Source of the DNA: Coraliomargarita sp.
GTDB lineage: Bacteria; Verrucomicrobiota; Verrucomicrobiia; Opitutales; Coraliomargaritaceae
NCBI GenBank assembly: GCA_002699365.1
Contig: PAAN01000031.1
Location: 1-38,226 of the forward strand
Direction of reading: 5' to 3'
Length of the DNA: 38,226 bases
The notes beneath the pieces were generated by a model, which worked only from the letters and a program-made list of their open reading frames with translations, did not search any database and was not told the origin of the DNA. This document shows positions 11,018 to 18,764 of the stretch, piece after piece. The translations under genes were made by a program, and so were the position numbers. The first letter of the stretch is position 1. Each line of letters begins with the position of its first letter.

Positions 11018-12955
11018 CTAAGTATTCTTTGTACCCAAATAGGTAGAGCTCTGTAACAAGTTATTATATTGGGCCAATAAACTGGTACCTTCAACAGGCT
11101 TGATTAGCTCAGAATTAATAGCTAAGTCTAACTGTTTTTTCATCATTTGAGACAAGCGCTGACCATCATATTGAGTGAAGCAAAGTACATCATTTATTGA
11201 AGACCCCTTGATGCTATTCTCGATATAAAAACCATCTACCTTATTATCCTCTAAGCAGACATGCACCTCATCAACTTTGCCAAATAAGTTATGAAAGTCT
11301 CCCATAATATCCTGATAAGCACCGACCATAAAGATACCTAAATAGTAGGCCTCTTGTTCTTTTAGTTTGTGTAAACGCAGGGTACTTCTCTCATCCTCTA
11401 TGTCGGTAAAAGTATCAATCTTTCCCTCACTATCACAGGTAACATCTACTAGGGTAGCTTCTACTTCTGGAGCCTCATTTAGTCGATGCAGTGGCACTAT
11501 AGGAAATAGCTGATCACAGGCCCAATGATCCAGTAGAGATTGAAATATAGAAAAGTTACATACGTACTTTTCTGCTATCTGTACTGGCAGTGACTCCAAT
11601 TCATCGGGAGTATACCTCTGCTTCTGCGCTAACTGTAAGAGTTCTTGGCAAATCTTCCAATAAGTCGCATCCGCATCTGCCTTGTCACTTAAACTTAAAA
11701 AGCCAAGATTAAATAAATTATTAGCCTCTTCACGTTTTTGCTGCGCATCATGATAACGCTCTAAAAGGCTTGAATCATGATCATTGATGAGAATTGATTC
11801 CAATTCTTGCAGTAAAGGATTACCTGTTTTATTATTTATTAATATATTGGAGTCCGATTTTTTAGATATTCGATCACACACATTGGTAACCAATACAGAA
11901 TGGGGCGCTACAATTGCCCGACCACTTTCTGAAACAATATCAGGAACTGTAACTCCTGCCGCAGAGCATACATATTTAATAGTATAGACTATATCGCGCA
12001 CATATTCGCGCTGTGTATAATTCATAGAGCTCTCATAATTACTACTAGATCCATCATAATCGATACCTAGGCCACCACCAACATCAATAAGCTCCATTGG
12101 GAAGCCTAATTTCGAGAGTTCACAGAAGAACCGAGTAGCCTCAACTGTTGCCTTCTTAATCGTCTGGATGTCAGGTACCTGTGATCCGATATGAAAATGT
12201 ATGAGCCTCAAGGAATTTTCCAAGCTTGAGCTCTTAACGATACGAACCGCTTCCATAACCTCCGAGCTACTTAAGCCAAATTTAGCGTTGTCTCCAGAAG
12301 AACTTGCCCACTTACCTTCTCCATTGCTAGATAGCTTAATTCTAAAGCCAATAAGTGGCTGCACTCCCATTTCTCGGCTAATTTCGATAATACGTCGAAC
12401 TTCGCTTAGTTGCTCTACAACCAAGTAAATCTCTTTGCTCATTAAGCGACCAGTCAGAGCAAGGCGAATAAAGGAATCATCTTTGTATCCATTACAAATA
12501 ATCAATGATTGCTGATCGTTATGCATTGCTAATGCGATCATCAACTCTGGCTTACTTCCACATTCTAAACCAAAATGATAGGGCTTGCCAGCAGCTTGGA
12601 TTTCTTCGACCACTTCGCGCAATTGATTCACCTTAATAGGAAAAACTCCTCGGTAGCGTCCCTCATAGCCCTCCTCTTTGATCGCTGCATTAAATTGTTC
12701 ATTCAGCTCTTCTACTCGAGTGCGTAAAAGATCTTGTATACGAATCGTCAATGGAAGCTGATAGCCTTGGCTTAGAGCCTCTGCAACTATTTCATGAATA
12801 CGAATTGCTTGACTATCGCGGCGTGGCCTAACTTCTAAAAATCCTTCCGAATCAATTGAAAAATATCCTACCCCCCAATTTTTTAAACCATAATAACGCT
12901 CAGAATCTAAAATGCTCCAGTCATAATTAGGCTCTCCCTGCTTAGATACTTGCAT
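11018..12955 (-). CDS. speA: Biosynthetic arginine decarboxylase
   Basis: 645 residues from the ATG at 12955; an in-frame TTG seven codons upstream is less likely. It is a PLP enzyme converting arginine to agmatine for polyamine synthesis in the cytoplasm. The fold type III barrel carries the PLP Lys in YRGVFPIKVNQ (K108), RLIHFHIGSQVPDI, the glycine-rich phosphate loop VDVGGGLGIDYDGS and SESGRAIVAPHSVLV. The C-terminal beta domain has the active-site Cys motif VDVTCDSEGKID and EQEAYYLGIFMVGAYQDIMG. Length and N-terminus (WSILDSERYYGLKNWGVGYF) match the long SpeA family, not short DAP or ornithine decarboxylases. gcvH ends 111 bp upstream on the same strand. No other polyamine gene is in the window. 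Confidence 0.95.
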   Translation of the reverse strand: MQVSKQGEPNYDWSILDSERYYGLKNWGVGYFSIDSEGFLEVRPRRDSQAIRIHEIVAEALSQGYQLPLTIRIQDLLRTRVEELNEQFNAAIKEEGYEGRYRGVFPIKVNQLREVVEEIQAAGKPYHFGLECGSKPELMIALAMHNDQQSLIICNGYKDDSFIRLALTGRLMSKEIYLVVEQLSEVRRIIEISREMGVQPLIGFRIKLSSNGEGKWASSSGDNAKFGLSSSEVMEAVRIVKSSSLENSLRLIHFHIGSQVPDIQTIKKATVEATRFFCELSKLGFPMELIDVGGGLGIDYDGSSSNYESSMNYTQREYVRDIVYTIKYVCSAAGVTVPDIVSESGRAIVAPHSVLVTNVCDRISKKSDSNILINNKTGNPLLQELESILINDHDSSLLERYHDAQQKREEANNLFNLGFLSLSDKADADATYWKICQELLQLAQKQRYTPDELESLPVQIAEKYVCNFSIFQSLLDHWACDQLFPIVPLHRLNEAPEVEATLVDVTCDSEGKIDTFTDIEDERSTLRLHKLKEQEAYYLGIFMVGAYQDIMGDFHNLFGKVDEVHVCLEDNKVDGFYIENSIKGSSINDVLCFTQYDGQRLSQMMKKQLDLAINSELIKPVEGTSLLAQYNNLLQSSTYLGTKNT

Positions 12956-13016
12956 AGTAACCCCGAATTTATTCAAAGAAATTAACGAGTACTCCCGTAC
13001 TATTAGTTACAAAAAC

Positions 13017-13046
13017 TTTATACAGCTATACTTGGATCATAAACAA
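13017..13046 (-). promoter_or_regulatory. Candidate sigma-70-like promoter for speA
   Basis: On the minus strand TTGTTT (13041-13046) and TATAAA (13017-13022) are spaced by 18 bases in the gap between gcvH and speA. This would give a leader of about 50-60 bases. It suggests speA can be transcribed separately from the upstream genes. It rests on consensus matching only. Confidence 0.33.
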
Positions 13047-13066
13047 CCCAATCAATTAAGAATAGC

Positions 13067-13447
13067 CTAGATTAATTCTGCATATGCAGTAGATTCTAGC
13101 AAGTCGTCAGCTTGACAATCTTGCGTGAGTTTAACCTTAAGCAACCACCCCTCTCCATAAGGATCTGAATTGAGAAGTTCAGGCGCGTCATCAGCAACAG
13201 CATTACACTCAATAATTTCAGCGCTGAGAGGCATATATAAATCGGAAGCAGCCTTTACAGATTCAACTACTCCAAAGGTCTCACCAGCGTCAAAAGTCGA
13301 TCCAGTGTCTGGAAATTCTACAAATGTAATGTCACCAAGGCTCTCCTGCGCGTAATTAGTGATGCCAATAGTAGCGGTACCATCACCATGCAAGCGAACC
13401 CACTCATGGTCTTTCGTATACAATAAATCGCTCGGCAACTGACTCAT
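13067..13447 (-). CDS. gcvH: Glycine cleavage system H protein
   Basis: 126 residues, normal length. The H protein carries the aminomethyl group between the P, T and L proteins of glycine cleavage on a lipoyl arm. The lipoylation site is in FGVVESVKAASDLYMPLSAE (K65). The N-terminus LYTKDHEWVRLHGDGTATIGITNYAQ, split here only by its length, is typical of the family. gcvT and gcvP are not in the window. It lies 22 bp downstream of the PEGA lipoprotein gene, so the two are probably co-transcribed although no functional link is obvious. In some bacteria H protein also relays lipoate to other complexes. The ATG has no Shine-Dalgarno. Confidence 0.96.
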   Translation of the reverse strand: MSQLPSDLLYTKDHEWVRLHGDGTATIGITNYAQESLGDITFVEFPDTGSTFDAGETFGVVESVKAASDLYMPLSAEIIECNAVADDAPELLNSDPYGEGWLLKVKLTQDCQADDLLESTAYAELI

Positions 13448-13469
13448 AAATCAAACGATCCGCAATCAA

Positions 13470-13970
13470 CTATTGCTCAAAGAAGGTTATAATTTGCTCA
13501 ATTATATACTTGTGTTCAATTGGAGAGATTAGTCCTGCTTCCAAGCGACGATCCACTTCTAATATCTTCTGACCCATTGTATTAAATGGATCTCCACCAG
13601 TCGATTGAGGAACAAATTCGCTGCGCATTTCTACATTCATACTAGTTGGTTGCAAATCAACATACTGACCCAAGTCCTCCGCTAGACCAAATCTTACGTA
13701 GTTTTCACTTCTAGCATTTGGCGTGGGGGTAAAATAATCAATATACGTATCATACCCAGCTTTCTGAACTCGTACTTCATGAGCAATCTTTCTCGAAATC
13801 ATGAGCGTCGCTGGAGTTGTTCCTGCAGGTTCACCATCAATAAAAATTTCTGCGCCTGCAGGAAAAGATGCTACTTTCACTTCTTGATTTGCACCTTCTT
13901 CAAAAGTTGCACACCCGGATAAAAGGAAGAATGCTAAAGCAGTAAAAATTTGGGATAGAGTATATTTCAT
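13470..13970 (-). CDS. PEGA-domain lipoprotein
   Basis: 166 residues. A lipoprotein signal peptide ends at the lipobox L-S-G-C (Cys20), so the protein should be lipid-anchored in the envelope. Residues of about 30-75 form a PEGA domain: SFPAGAEIFIDGEPAGTTPA followed by the HEVRVQKAGYDTYID strand, a small beta fold common in surface and periplasmic proteins and thought to bind other proteins or glycans. The C-terminal half, with EFVPQSTGGDPFNTMGQKI and an acidic helix LISPIEHKYIIEQIITFFEQ, is not recognised. A similar helix (short C-terminal SHOCT-like region: LEAGLISPIEHKYI) is suggested by spacing only. It is divergent from the CNNM gene and 22 bp upstream of gcvH. Confidence 0.85.
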   Translation of the reverse strand: MKYTLSQIFTALAFFLLSGCATFEEGANQEVKVASFPAGAEIFIDGEPAGTTPATLMISRKIAHEVRVQKAGYDTYIDYFTPTPNARSENYVRFGLAEDLGQYVDLQPTSMNVEMRSEFVPQSTGGDPFNTMGQKILEVDRRLEAGLISPIEHKYIIEQIITFFEQ

Positions 13971-14158
13971 AATATCAAGTTATACTATAATTATTAGTAA
14001 ATGCGTGTTACAGCGGTCAAGGCTATTGCGCCAACAAACTAAATTAGCAATCAATATGAGCTTGAAACCAATCTCTAGCTAGCATGATAATTATATTGTT
14101 ATTAGTTATACTTTTTGCCTGCGCTTAGTAAACTACTAGACAAACTAGCATCAATTAC

Positions 14159-15205
14159 ATGATCTTTGCATTTTTCATAGCTATTTTTTTCACTATTGGC
14201 ATATCTGCTCTTTGTTCCGTTCTGGAGGCTATGATTTTGAGTACTACCACTGCCGAAATAGAAGGATTGAAGAAGCGTAATTCGCGCCGTGGCGAGAGCC
14301 TTGATAAATATATAAATGACCTTGAGGAAACTAGTTCAGCTATCCTTAGCCTCAATACTATTGCCAATACATTAGGAGCGACATTAGTCGGTGGTTTAGC
14401 TGTTCAATTATGGCCTTTAGATAATAATATTCTTTTGAAGGTTTCGTTAAGTATGGCGCTAGGTATCTTATTTTTCTCGGAAATTATTCCTAAAAACATA
14501 GGCGTCTTGTATCGGCCAAAGCTACAGCCAATACTGGTAATTCCATTAGCTTGGGTATGCGCAATAATGACACCGATCTCTGGAATTGTTGGCCTACTGG
14601 TACGAACAATATTAAAGTCACGTTCCGATGTAACCGATAGTGATGAAGAAATTATGTTGCTGGCCGAGAAAAGTGAAAAGGAAGGAAATCTCACGTCTAA
14701 TGAAAGAGAGCTCATTAGTAATGCACTACGCTTAGATGAAATACTAGTCCACGAGATCATGACTCCCCGTACCGTAGTACACACCTTAGATGAAGCCGAA
14801 ACAATAGGCACACTTTTTAATGAAAATCAAAATATACCTTTTGCGCGCATTCCAATTTATCGTGATCAAAGCGATAACATTGTAGGAATTGTTCGCCGTC
14901 GAGATATCCTGAGTGCCAAAGCGAATGATGAAGACCAAATAAAGCTAGCTACATTAGCTCAAGATGTAGTATTTATTCCAGATAATGCAACTGCTGATGA
15001 TGCACTACAAACCTTCCTAAAAAACCATCAGCAAATAGCAATTGCAGTTGATGAATATGGCTCCATGTCTGGAGTAATTTCAATGGAAGATGTCATCGAG
15101 CACATTATAGGACAAGAGATATTTGAAGCAGATGATCCCGCTGTAGATATGCGCGAGCTAGCACGTAAGCGCCAGTTTGCAGAGAAGCGACGTTCCCGAA
15201 ACTAG
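14159..15205 (+). CDS. CNNM/CorC-type membrane protein with CBS pair (DUF21)
   Basis: 348 residues. The N-terminal 150 or so form the CNNM (DUF21) transmembrane domain: a first membrane helix FAFFIAIFFTIGISALCSVL, the SVLEAMILSTT signature, then a helix pair with NTIANTLGATLVGG and FFSEIIPKNIG. A CBS pair follows at about 190-325: HEIMTPRTVVHTLDEAETIG, IVGIVRRRDIL, then IAIAVDEYGSMSGVISMEDV. Relatives are linked to Mg2+ or Co2+ efflux or homeostasis. Unlike many HlyC/CorC proteins (about 420 residues) it stops shortly after the second CBS and lacks the C-terminal CorC_HlyC transporter-associated domain, ending in a basic tail RKRQFAEKRRSRN. It converges on hemB with a 14-bp gap, so no separate terminator fits. 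Confidence 0.88.
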   Translation: MIFAFFIAIFFTIGISALCSVLEAMILSTTTAEIEGLKKRNSRRGESLDKYINDLEETSSAILSLNTIANTLGATLVGGLAVQLWPLDNNILLKVSLSMALGILFFSEIIPKNIGVLYRPKLQPILVIPLAWVCAIMTPISGIVGLLVRTILKSRSDVTDSDEEIMLLAEKSEKEGNLTSNERELISNALRLDEILVHEIMTPRTVVHTLDEAETIGTLFNENQNIPFARIPIYRDQSDNIVGIVRRRDILSAKANDEDQIKLATLAQDVVFIPDNATADDALQTFLKNHQQIAIAVDEYGSMSGVISMEDVIEHIIGQEIFEADDPAVDMRELARKRQFAEKRRSRN

Positions 15206-15219
15206 TATACATTGGTAAT

Positions 15220-16239
15220 CTATTTGCTAATGCTTTGAGCGTACGCCTTTGCAAAATAGCTTAGTATCATATCTGCTCCAGCGCGGCGGATCGAGACTAG
15301 TGACTCATCTCGGCAGCGATCTAAATCAAGCCAGCCATTTTGCGCTGCAGCAACAATTTGTGCATACTCTCCAGATACTTGGTAAGCCGCTAATGGTAAA
15401 TCTGTAGATTCTCGGGCATCGCGCAGTATGTCAAGATACGGGCCCGCCGGCTTAACCATTAGTATATCAGCCCCCTCCGACTCGTCGAGCTCACATTCCG
15501 TAAGCGCCTCGCGCCGATTGGCGGGATTCAGCTGATAGCCTAATTTGTTTAATGATGGAGCCCCTGCCTTTGAAGCACTACCAACCGCCTCACGAAAAGG
15601 CCCATAAAAAGCTGAAGCAAACTTGGCTGAATAAGCCATAATTGCTGTTTTTTCAAAATCATTTAAATCAAGAGCTCGACGAATTGCACCTACCCGGCCG
15701 TCCATCATATCTGAAGGCGCTACAATATCTGCTCCAGATCTAGCGGCAAGAACGGCCATTTTAGCAAGAATTTCTACAGTTGCATCATTAGCTAAATCTC
15801 CGGTAAGCGAATCGACTAAACCATCATGTCCATGGGTTGTGTAGGGATCTAAGGCAACATCAGCAATAACTGCCATTTCAGGAAGCTCGGCCTTTAAAGA
15901 GCGAATTGCCCTTAGAACAAGAGTATCCGGGTTTAAAGCCTCTCCCCCATTAGGAGTTTTTAAATCTACATTAATTTTTGGAAAAAGCGCGACTGCACAG
16001 ACTCCAAGGCTCAGCAACTCACGGCACTCTTCAATAAGTAAAGGTATGGTCAATCGCAACTGTCCTGGCATTGATTGAATCGATTCAGCAGGGCCATCTC
16101 CATCTATTATAAATAGCGGCTGAATGAGGTGCTGTGCATGTAGATCCGTTTCGTTAGCAAGAACGCGCAAAGCGTTCGAGCCACGCATGCGGCGAGGTCG
16201 GCGAATCAAATCAAGACGAAAACGATCAGACATAAACAT
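15220..16239 (-). CDS. hemB: Delta-aminolevulinic acid dehydratase (porphobilinogen synthase)
   Basis: 339 residues, usual length. It condenses two 5-aminolevulinate molecules to porphobilinogen in haem synthesis. The two active-site lysines are visible: MAYSAKFASAFYGPFREAVG (K206) and DILMVKPAGPYLDILRD (K263, the Schiff-base Lys). The segment that holds three zinc-binding cysteines in the E. coli-type enzyme reads DVALDPYTTHGHDG, with Ala/Asp in place of Cys; this is the Mg-type, zinc-independent variant known from Pseudomonas and others. A second ATG two codons in (16233) is an equally possible start. It is divergent from cysS (103 bp apart). Haem from this pathway would supply, among others, the NOS encoded at 35-36 kb. 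Confidence 0.96.
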   Translation of the reverse strand: MFMSDRFRLDLIRRPRRMRGSNALRVLANETDLHAQHLIQPLFIIDGDGPAESIQSMPGQLRLTIPLLIEECRELLSLGVCAVALFPKINVDLKTPNGGEALNPDTLVLRAIRSLKAELPEMAVIADVALDPYTTHGHDGLVDSLTGDLANDATVEILAKMAVLAARSGADIVAPSDMMDGRVGAIRRALDLNDFEKTAIMAYSAKFASAFYGPFREAVGSASKAGAPSLNKLGYQLNPANRREALTECELDESEGADILMVKPAGPYLDILRDARESTDLPLAAYQVSGEYAQIVAAAQNGWLDLDRCRDESLVSIRRAGADMILSYFAKAYAQSISK

Positions 16240-16342
16240 AAGAGTGACAATTGTGCGCTAGAGGGAAAGTGTAAAATTCACGCTTCCCCTAAACGCAATC
16301 CAGCCTTTATCTTATTAAAAAAAATTATTTCACTATACGAAT

Positions 16343-17779
16343 ATGTCCGTCCAACTTTACGACACCTACAGCCGCAGCGTGAAAGACCTCACTCCAGAGG
16401 TTGGCAAGCCTTTCCGCATTTATTGCTGTGGTCCTACGGTCTATGGCCCAGCCCACATCGGTAATTTCCGCACTTTTCTAATCCAAGACGTGTTACGCCG
16501 CGTCCTGCAAGTTGACGGTGTCGATGTGAAATACGTGCGAAATATCACTGACGTAGACGACAAGACCATTCGCGAGTCACAGGCTAATGGCATCAGCTTG
16601 AGAGAGTTCACCGACAAATGGACAGAAAAATTTCATAATGACTGCAATACGCTTAACATTATTCACCCAAACATTGAGCCAAGTGCGGTAGAACACATCC
16701 CTAATCAAATTGAGCTTGCTCAAAAGCTTGAAGCAAAAGGTCACGCCTATGCGACCGAGGATGGTTCACTATACTTTCGTGTGAGCTCTTTCCCTGAGTA
16801 TGGAAGACTTTCAAAGCTAAACCTAAAAAATATTCGCTCACAAAGTGAGAACTCTTCTGGTGAGCGCAACGACGCCGACGAGTACGACCGCGAATCGATA
16901 AATGATTTTGCACTCTGGAAATCCCGTAAACCCGAAGACGGTGAAAATTATTGGGATAGTCCATGGGGTGAGGGTCGACCGGGTTGGCACCTTGAGTGTT
17001 CCGCGATGGTTGAAGCATCTTTCGGAGGCGAAACCATTGACCTACATGGGGGTGGCATTGATCTATGCTTTCCCCACCACGAAAATGAAATTGCACAGTC
17101 CGAGTGTGCTCATGGTCGCCAATTTAGTCGCCATTGGTTTCATACTGCGCACCTCATGGTCGAGGGTGAAAAAATGTCTAAAAGTCTGGGAAATTTACAC
17201 ACTCTCGATGACCTCCAGGGAAAAGGATTTAGTCCAATGGCAGTGCGCTACACATTGATTGCAGGGAGTTACAGACAGCAGTTGAACTTCACCTTCGATG
17301 GCCTTCATGCGGCGAAAAGCGCCCTCACTCGAATCGAACGTTTTGCGGCAGCACTTCTCGAAAAAACCGGAGAGGACAAAACTATGTTTGCATCCTATAT
17401 TTCCAGCAATGCACCCGAAGACTTTGGACGCTTCTCAAAAGCATGGGATGCGCTTCGAAACAACCTTAACATTGCAGCATGCTTAGGCGCAATATTTGGA
17501 GTCATCGGTTCGAACCCTTCCGCCCAAATGAATATGGAGCAGGCCCGCTGCATGCTTACCGCGCTAGGTAGCTTGCTTTATACACTAGGCTTAAATTTAT
17601 TCACTGCTTGCGACCAAGATGCAACTGTACCTGACGATATTCTCGTGCTAGCCAAACAACGCTGGGAGGCAAAGCAAGCACGTGACTGGGATAAGGCCGA
17701 TCAACTTAGAGGCGCCCTACTCGCTAAGGGTTGGAATATTGAAGACAGCAAGGATGGGTTTAATCTATTACGAGAGTAG
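16343..17779 (+). CDS. cysS: Cysteinyl-tRNA synthetase
   Basis: 478 residues, class I synthetase charging tRNA-Cys. The first zinc ligand and HIGH-type motif are in IYCCGPTVYGPAHIGNFRTF (C28 or C29; H38-I-G-N). The other zinc ligands are in GWHLECSAM and CFPHHENEIAQSE. The KMSKS loop is EGEKMSKSLGN. The C-terminal region (about 370-478) is the helical DALR-like and anticodon-binding part, ending with the conserved RDWDKADQLRGALLAKGW. It opens a five-gene plus-strand run: cysS, lactonase, thrS, yhbY and the HD protein. The upstream sequence is A/T-rich with no Shine-Dalgarno. Confidence 0.97.
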   Translation: MSVQLYDTYSRSVKDLTPEVGKPFRIYCCGPTVYGPAHIGNFRTFLIQDVLRRVLQVDGVDVKYVRNITDVDDKTIRESQANGISLREFTDKWTEKFHNDCNTLNIIHPNIEPSAVEHIPNQIELAQKLEAKGHAYATEDGSLYFRVSSFPEYGRLSKLNLKNIRSQSENSSGERNDADEYDRESINDFALWKSRKPEDGENYWDSPWGEGRPGWHLECSAMVEASFGGETIDLHGGGIDLCFPHHENEIAQSECAHGRQFSRHWFHTAHLMVEGEKMSKSLGNLHTLDDLQGKGFSPMAVRYTLIAGSYRQQLNFTFDGLHAAKSALTRIERFAAALLEKTGEDKTMFASYISSNAPEDFGRFSKAWDALRNNLNIAACLGAIFGVIGSNPSAQMNMEQARCMLTALGSLLYTLGLNLFTACDQDATVPDDILVLAKQRWEAKQARDWDKADQLRGALLAKGWNIEDSKDGFNLLRE

Positions 17780-17827
17780 AATATACGTTATGTGAATGAA
17801 TTGGCAGAATACTAACTTAGCTAAAAG

Positions 17828-18700
17828 ATGTCTACAATCAACATAAGCACAATCGGCACCCGTCAGTCAAAGTGGGGTGAAGGTCCAATCTGGTGGGAAA
17901 ACCATTTACTCTACGTAGATATAGAAGGACATCAAATCGTACGCTTAAATCCAGAAACTGGGAATGAACAAACTTGGGATGTCGGCGAACGAGTCGGTAC
18001 GATTGTTCCTAAAATAAGTGGTGGCTTGCTGTATGCTGGTGACTCTGGTATTGTGAAATTTAATCCGCTAAATGGTGCTAAGCATACATTTGCTGATCCA
18101 GAGCGAGAAAAACGAGCCACAAATCGCTTTAATGACGGAAAGTGTGATCCAGCAGGACGTTTCTGGGCGGGAACTATCAGTCTGGTAAAAAATACCGGAG
18201 ACGCTGCTCTTTACATGTTAGACAACGACAATCAGTTACAAATCAAGCTACCTAAGGTCACTAATTCAAATGGTATTTGCTGGTCCCCAGATGCTACTAT
18301 GATGTACTACATAGATACTCCACTAAAAAAAATTCAGAGTTTTAAATATAATATTAAAACTGGAGCAATTAGCCAGGCTTCTGTCGCCGTAGACACAGCA
18401 GCACTTGGATATAAAGATTCACCGGATGGTATGACTATTGATAGTACAGGTATGCTTTGGGTCGCCTTCTGTCATGGTGGATGCGTGGTAAGATTTAATC
18501 CGCGCACAGGTGCAAAGTTGCAGCACATAGATCTGCCTTGTGTAGAGACTACAGCATGCGCCTTTGGCGGAGCCGAACTAGATCGACTTTTTGTGACGAC
18601 GGGCATGCATAAAACCCTTACTGAAAAGGATGCGGGGAAAGTCTTTGTACTCGACGGAATTGGCGTACAAGGAATACCCGCATTTGCATATAAAGGATAA
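17828..18700 (+). CDS. SMP-30/gluconolaconase-family (LRE) protein
   Basis: 290 residues, one six-bladed beta-propeller of the SMP-30/gluconolactonase/LRE family. Members hydrolyse sugar lactones or related esters using one divalent metal. The expected ligands are seen: Glu in GEGPIWWENHLLYVD, Asn in RFNDGKCDPAGRFWAG and SNGICWSPD, and Asp in DSPDGMTIDSTGMLWVA. There is no signal peptide, so it is probably cytoplasmic. It sits between cysS (48 bp upstream) and thrS (64 bp downstream), an unexpected place for a sugar-lactone enzyme, so the context does not define the substrate. The substrate remains unknown. Confidence 0.88.
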   Translation: MSTINISTIGTRQSKWGEGPIWWENHLLYVDIEGHQIVRLNPETGNEQTWDVGERVGTIVPKISGGLLYAGDSGIVKFNPLNGAKHTFADPEREKRATNRFNDGKCDPAGRFWAGTISLVKNTGDAALYMLDNDNQLQIKLPKVTNSNGICWSPDATMMYYIDTPLKKIQSFKYNIKTGAISQASVAVDTAALGYKDSPDGMTIDSTGMLWVAFCHGGCVVRFNPRTGAKLQHIDLPCVETTACAFGGAELDRLFVTTGMHKTLTEKDAGKVFVLDGIGVQGIPAFAYKG

Positions 18701-18764
18701 AGCGAATCCGGCATTGACTCACCTGCACAAGCCTTCTGACTTCACCCCTAAAATTCCTATCACG

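Noticed and set aside
14404..14811. 135-codon minus-strand frame inside the CNNM gene
   Set aside because: It is antisense to the membrane/CBS domains, Ser/Ile-rich and without motifs.
16701..17096. 131-codon minus-strand frame inside cysS
   Set aside because: It is a shadow of cysS zinc and KMSKS coding regions; nothing supports expression.
18630..18764. 45-codon N-terminal extension of thrS
   Set aside because: It overlaps the end of the SMP-30-like gene in another frame and does not resemble a TGS domain.
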